DNA from: Candidatus Cloacimonas sp. 4484_140
GTDB lineage: Bacteria; Cloacimonadota; Cloacimonadia; JGIOTU-2
DNA: 14,073 bases
Assembly (NCBI GenBank): GCA_002049945.1
Contig: MVCT01000057.1
Span: forward strand, 1-14,073
Direction: 5' to 3'
Part shown: positions 12,261 through 14,073 of the stretch, piece after piece
Layout of the letters: each line of letters begins with the position of its first letter
How positions within the stretch are numbered: position 1 is the first letter of the stretch
Program-made: the position numbers and the translations under genes
Notes under the pieces: generated by a model
What the model saw: the letters and a program-made list of their open reading frames with translations, nothing else
What the model was told of the DNA's origin: nothing
Databases searched by the model: none

Positions 12261-14073
12261 ATGAAAAAAATCGGCTTGCTTATTATCCTGATCATTTCAT
12301 TTTCCTCATTACTATTTGGAAATATTACCATCGACCAAACACTGATCGATACACTAACTATTAAAGCTTTAAAAAATATCGAACCTCTTCCGGAAGATAT
12401 CCAAAACATTTACAAATTTTACATAGAAAAATATCCCGATGGAATTATGGCTTATCTCATTTCAGCAGAAGGCAGCTCGATCCTGTGGGATGCAAACCCG
12501 GAAGATGTACTTTCAAATTACATCGAACTTAAAAAATTGCTCGAGATGGAAGATTATAATTATTCACCCGAATTCTTTCTTTCATACATTGCAAAGATAA
12601 CAGCTTCACACGAACAGATAACTCCATATCGAAAAGTTTTTACCGATGCAGGATTGCTTTCTTATGTTACGGAATTTCCTGATGTAGAAGAGCGAGTAAG
12701 AGAAGTAAATCTGTGGTGCAGGGAGCGGATGACGTTTATTTCTACTTCCGGCAGAAACCAGAATCCGATAACTATTCAGCAGAAAAGTAATATCGGCAGA
12801 TGCGGTGAGATGCAGGTATTTTTTATTTCTGCATGCAGAACTATAGGAATTCCCGCCAGACCTGCCTGGACACCGTGGTGGGGACATATGGACAATAACC
12901 ACGCCTGGACAGAAGTCTTCTTATATGGAAACTGGTATTATGTGGGAGCTGCTGAACCGGATTATTATCTCAATTCCACCTGGTTTTCAAGTGCGGTGAA
13001 TAAAGCTCTTCTCGTTCTTGCTCGCAGCACTTTCCCGGATACCACGGAAGAAGTTGTTTCAAGGTCATCCAGGAATAATTATATAAACTCAACTTCGTTT
13101 TACCAGGATACAAGAAAGGTGAAGTTCACTGTAGTTGATAGTGCTGGCAATCCTGTTCCCAAAGCTGTGATAAATATTATGGCTTTCAATTTCTCAATGC
13201 TGCGCACTCTTCTGGGAATAAAAGCTGACAGCACCGGGACCAAAGAGATAACCATCGGGAAAGGCGGCTTCCTGGCAATCGCTCGTAAAGATAGTTTGTT
13301 CGATTATAAAGTAATTCCTTTTGATGATGGCACTATTTCCAATGAATTCCGGTTTACTTTGAAAGAACGAACATTGGAAAGTGAAGATTTTGTTTTTCAG
13401 TTTCCTGATGTGAAAACAGAAAGAGAGAAAGAACCTGAATTCTTTAAGGAAAGGAAAAAACTGACCGTAGAAAAATATAATGAAAGAATAAAGAATTTCC
13501 AATCCACCCCCATACCCGAATATGCTCCAAAAGCGGATTCCAACTTCGTGGAGATTTTTGAAAATTGCAGGAATAATAAACAACCTCTCCTTGATTTTAT
13601 CGTGATCAATCCGGATATCCCGGAAAATTTCTGGGAAAAGATAAGTTCGGTGGATGTGAAATTTTTCTGGGAAGCATCAGTTACTCAATGGCAAAATCTA
13701 TTTGATTTTTATATGGAACTGAAAGATAAAGAGTTGTCGGATACAAAATGGAAAAACTTGCTTTCACCGAGTATATTTTACGAAGTGCTGCCTGAAGTTC
13801 GCGTTCCCAAACACCTCACAAAATGGAAAGATATTTCTGCATTAGATGCTATTCCGCAAATCATCGAAGAATTACATTCCCGCTATAAGATCGAAGAAGA
13901 TTCAGCTTCAGCAGGACTGCTTTCTCTCGATCCTTCCACGATAATGGTGATGGCAGATTCGGTCTGGCAGAATTATGATGTTGTGGAAAACAGATTTGTG
14001 AAACCACAGGAAGAAGAAATTAAATCGCTCGCATTTGTTGAATTTAAGCTGGTTGATAAAGACTTCCTGCCGG
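12261..14073 (+). CDS. Secreted transglutaminase-core (cysteine protease-like) protein, open at the right edge
   Basis: The frame is open for 604 codons to the window end. GGAG lies before the ATG, and the protein starts with a Sec signal (MKKIGLLIILIISFSSLLFG, 1-20). After a helical region (about 25-165) comes a transglutaminase-like core: NIGRCGEMQVFFISACRTIG with nucleophile Cys181, IPARPAWTPWWGHMDNNHAWTEV with His214, and WYYVGAAEPD with Glu232 where Asp or Glu completes the triad. A beta-rich domain follows from about residue 285 (VKFTVVDSAGNPVPKAVINI), of the kind that follows the core in many such secreted proteins. The remainder (about 390-604) is helical and charged with no family I recognise. 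The role is probably envelope or extracellular peptide processing or degradation. Confidence 0.88.
   Translation, partial: MKKIGLLIILIISFSSLLFGNITIDQTLIDTLTIKALKNIEPLPEDIQNIYKFYIEKYPDGIMAYLISAEGSSILWDANPEDVLSNYIELKKLLEMEDYNYSPEFFLSYIAKITASHEQITPYRKVFTDAGLLSYVTEFPDVEERVREVNLWCRERMTFISTSGRNQNPITIQQKSNIGRCGEMQVFFISACRTIGIPARPAWTPWWGHMDNNHAWTEVFLYGNWYYVGAAEPDYYLNSTWFSSAVNKALLVLARSTFPDTTEEVVSRSSRNNYINSTSFYQDTRKVKFTVVDSAGNPVPKAVINIMAFNFSMLRTLLGIKADSTGTKEITIGKGGFLAIARKDSLFDYKVIPFDDGTISNEFRFTLKERTLESEDFVFQFPDVKTEREKEPEFFKERKKLTVEKYNERIKNFQSTPIPEYAPKADSNFVEIFENCRNNKQPLLDFIVINPDIPENFWEKISSVDVKFFWEASVTQWQNLFDFYMELKDKELSDTKWKNLLSPSIFYEVLPEVRVPKHLTKWKDISALDAIPQIIEELHSRYKIEEDSASAGLLSLDPSTIMVMADSVWQNYDVVENRFVKPQEEEIKSLAFVEFKLVDKDFLP

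Noticed and set aside
12606..13609. Minus-strand open frames of 70-129 codons
   Set aside because: They are antisense to the transglutaminase-core gene, whose plus-strand frame is uninterrupted and has a signal peptide and triad.
1..14073. CRISPR arrays, tRNA or rRNA genes, classic insertion sequences
   Set aside because: I saw no regularly spaced repeats, no cloverleaf-like GGTTCRANYCC segment in a suitable context, and no transposase reading frame on either strand.

Overview
The window looks like a chromosomal segment of an AT-rich, probably anaerobic, Gram-negative bacterium. The evidence is the Bat/MoxR cluster, a lipobox protein, signal peptides and fermentative CoA metabolism genes. 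The overall style (many A/T runs, GGAG ribosome sites, phosphate butyryltransferase next to acyl-CoA synthetases, XerD-type integrase remnants) fits the FCB group, perhaps Cloacimonadota. That placement is an impression and was not tested.

Positions 1-9928 are almost entirely minus-strand genes in tight tandem. In transcription order they are: a possible 50-codon leader ORF, an intact AMP-forming acyl-CoA synthetase, a REP-like 44-nt hairpin, a second acyl-CoA synthetase that lacks about 100 residues from its core, ptb (phosphate butyryl/acetyltransferase), rpiB, glyA, a Bpu10I-endonuclease-like protein with an altered active site, and then moxR, a DUF58 protein, a BatD/DUF4381-like membrane protein and the start of batA. 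The last four form the classic MoxR-Bat (aerotolerance) module, in which an AAA+ ATPase works with VWA-type envelope proteins. The first genes handle acyl-CoA and acyl-phosphate, pentose phosphate and one-carbon metabolism.

Positions 9929-10134 form a divergent promoter region. Positions 10135-12110 (plus strand, visibly more AT-rich) are an island of decay: a tyrosine recombinase reduced to its two ends, with a one-base frameshift and a 33-nt in-frame palindromic insert; an apparently intact TraB/GumN-fold lipoprotein; and a CPBP (CAAX-like) membrane protease frameshifted exactly where its second catalytic motif should be. Positions 12000-12260 hold no gene but include repeat-like text and a promoter motif.

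From 12261 to the end runs the first 604 codons of a secreted transglutaminase-core protein with a visible Cys-His-Glu triad, open at the right edge.

The observations most worth following are the internally deleted acyl-CoA synthetase, the Bpu10I-like protein without its catalytic lysine embedded between glyA and moxR, a 14-residue insertion in glyA, the palindromic elements (one inserted in-frame in the integrase remnant), and a leader ORF with an internal terminator-like hairpin. No CRISPR array, tRNA, rRNA or clear new multi-gene defence system was seen.
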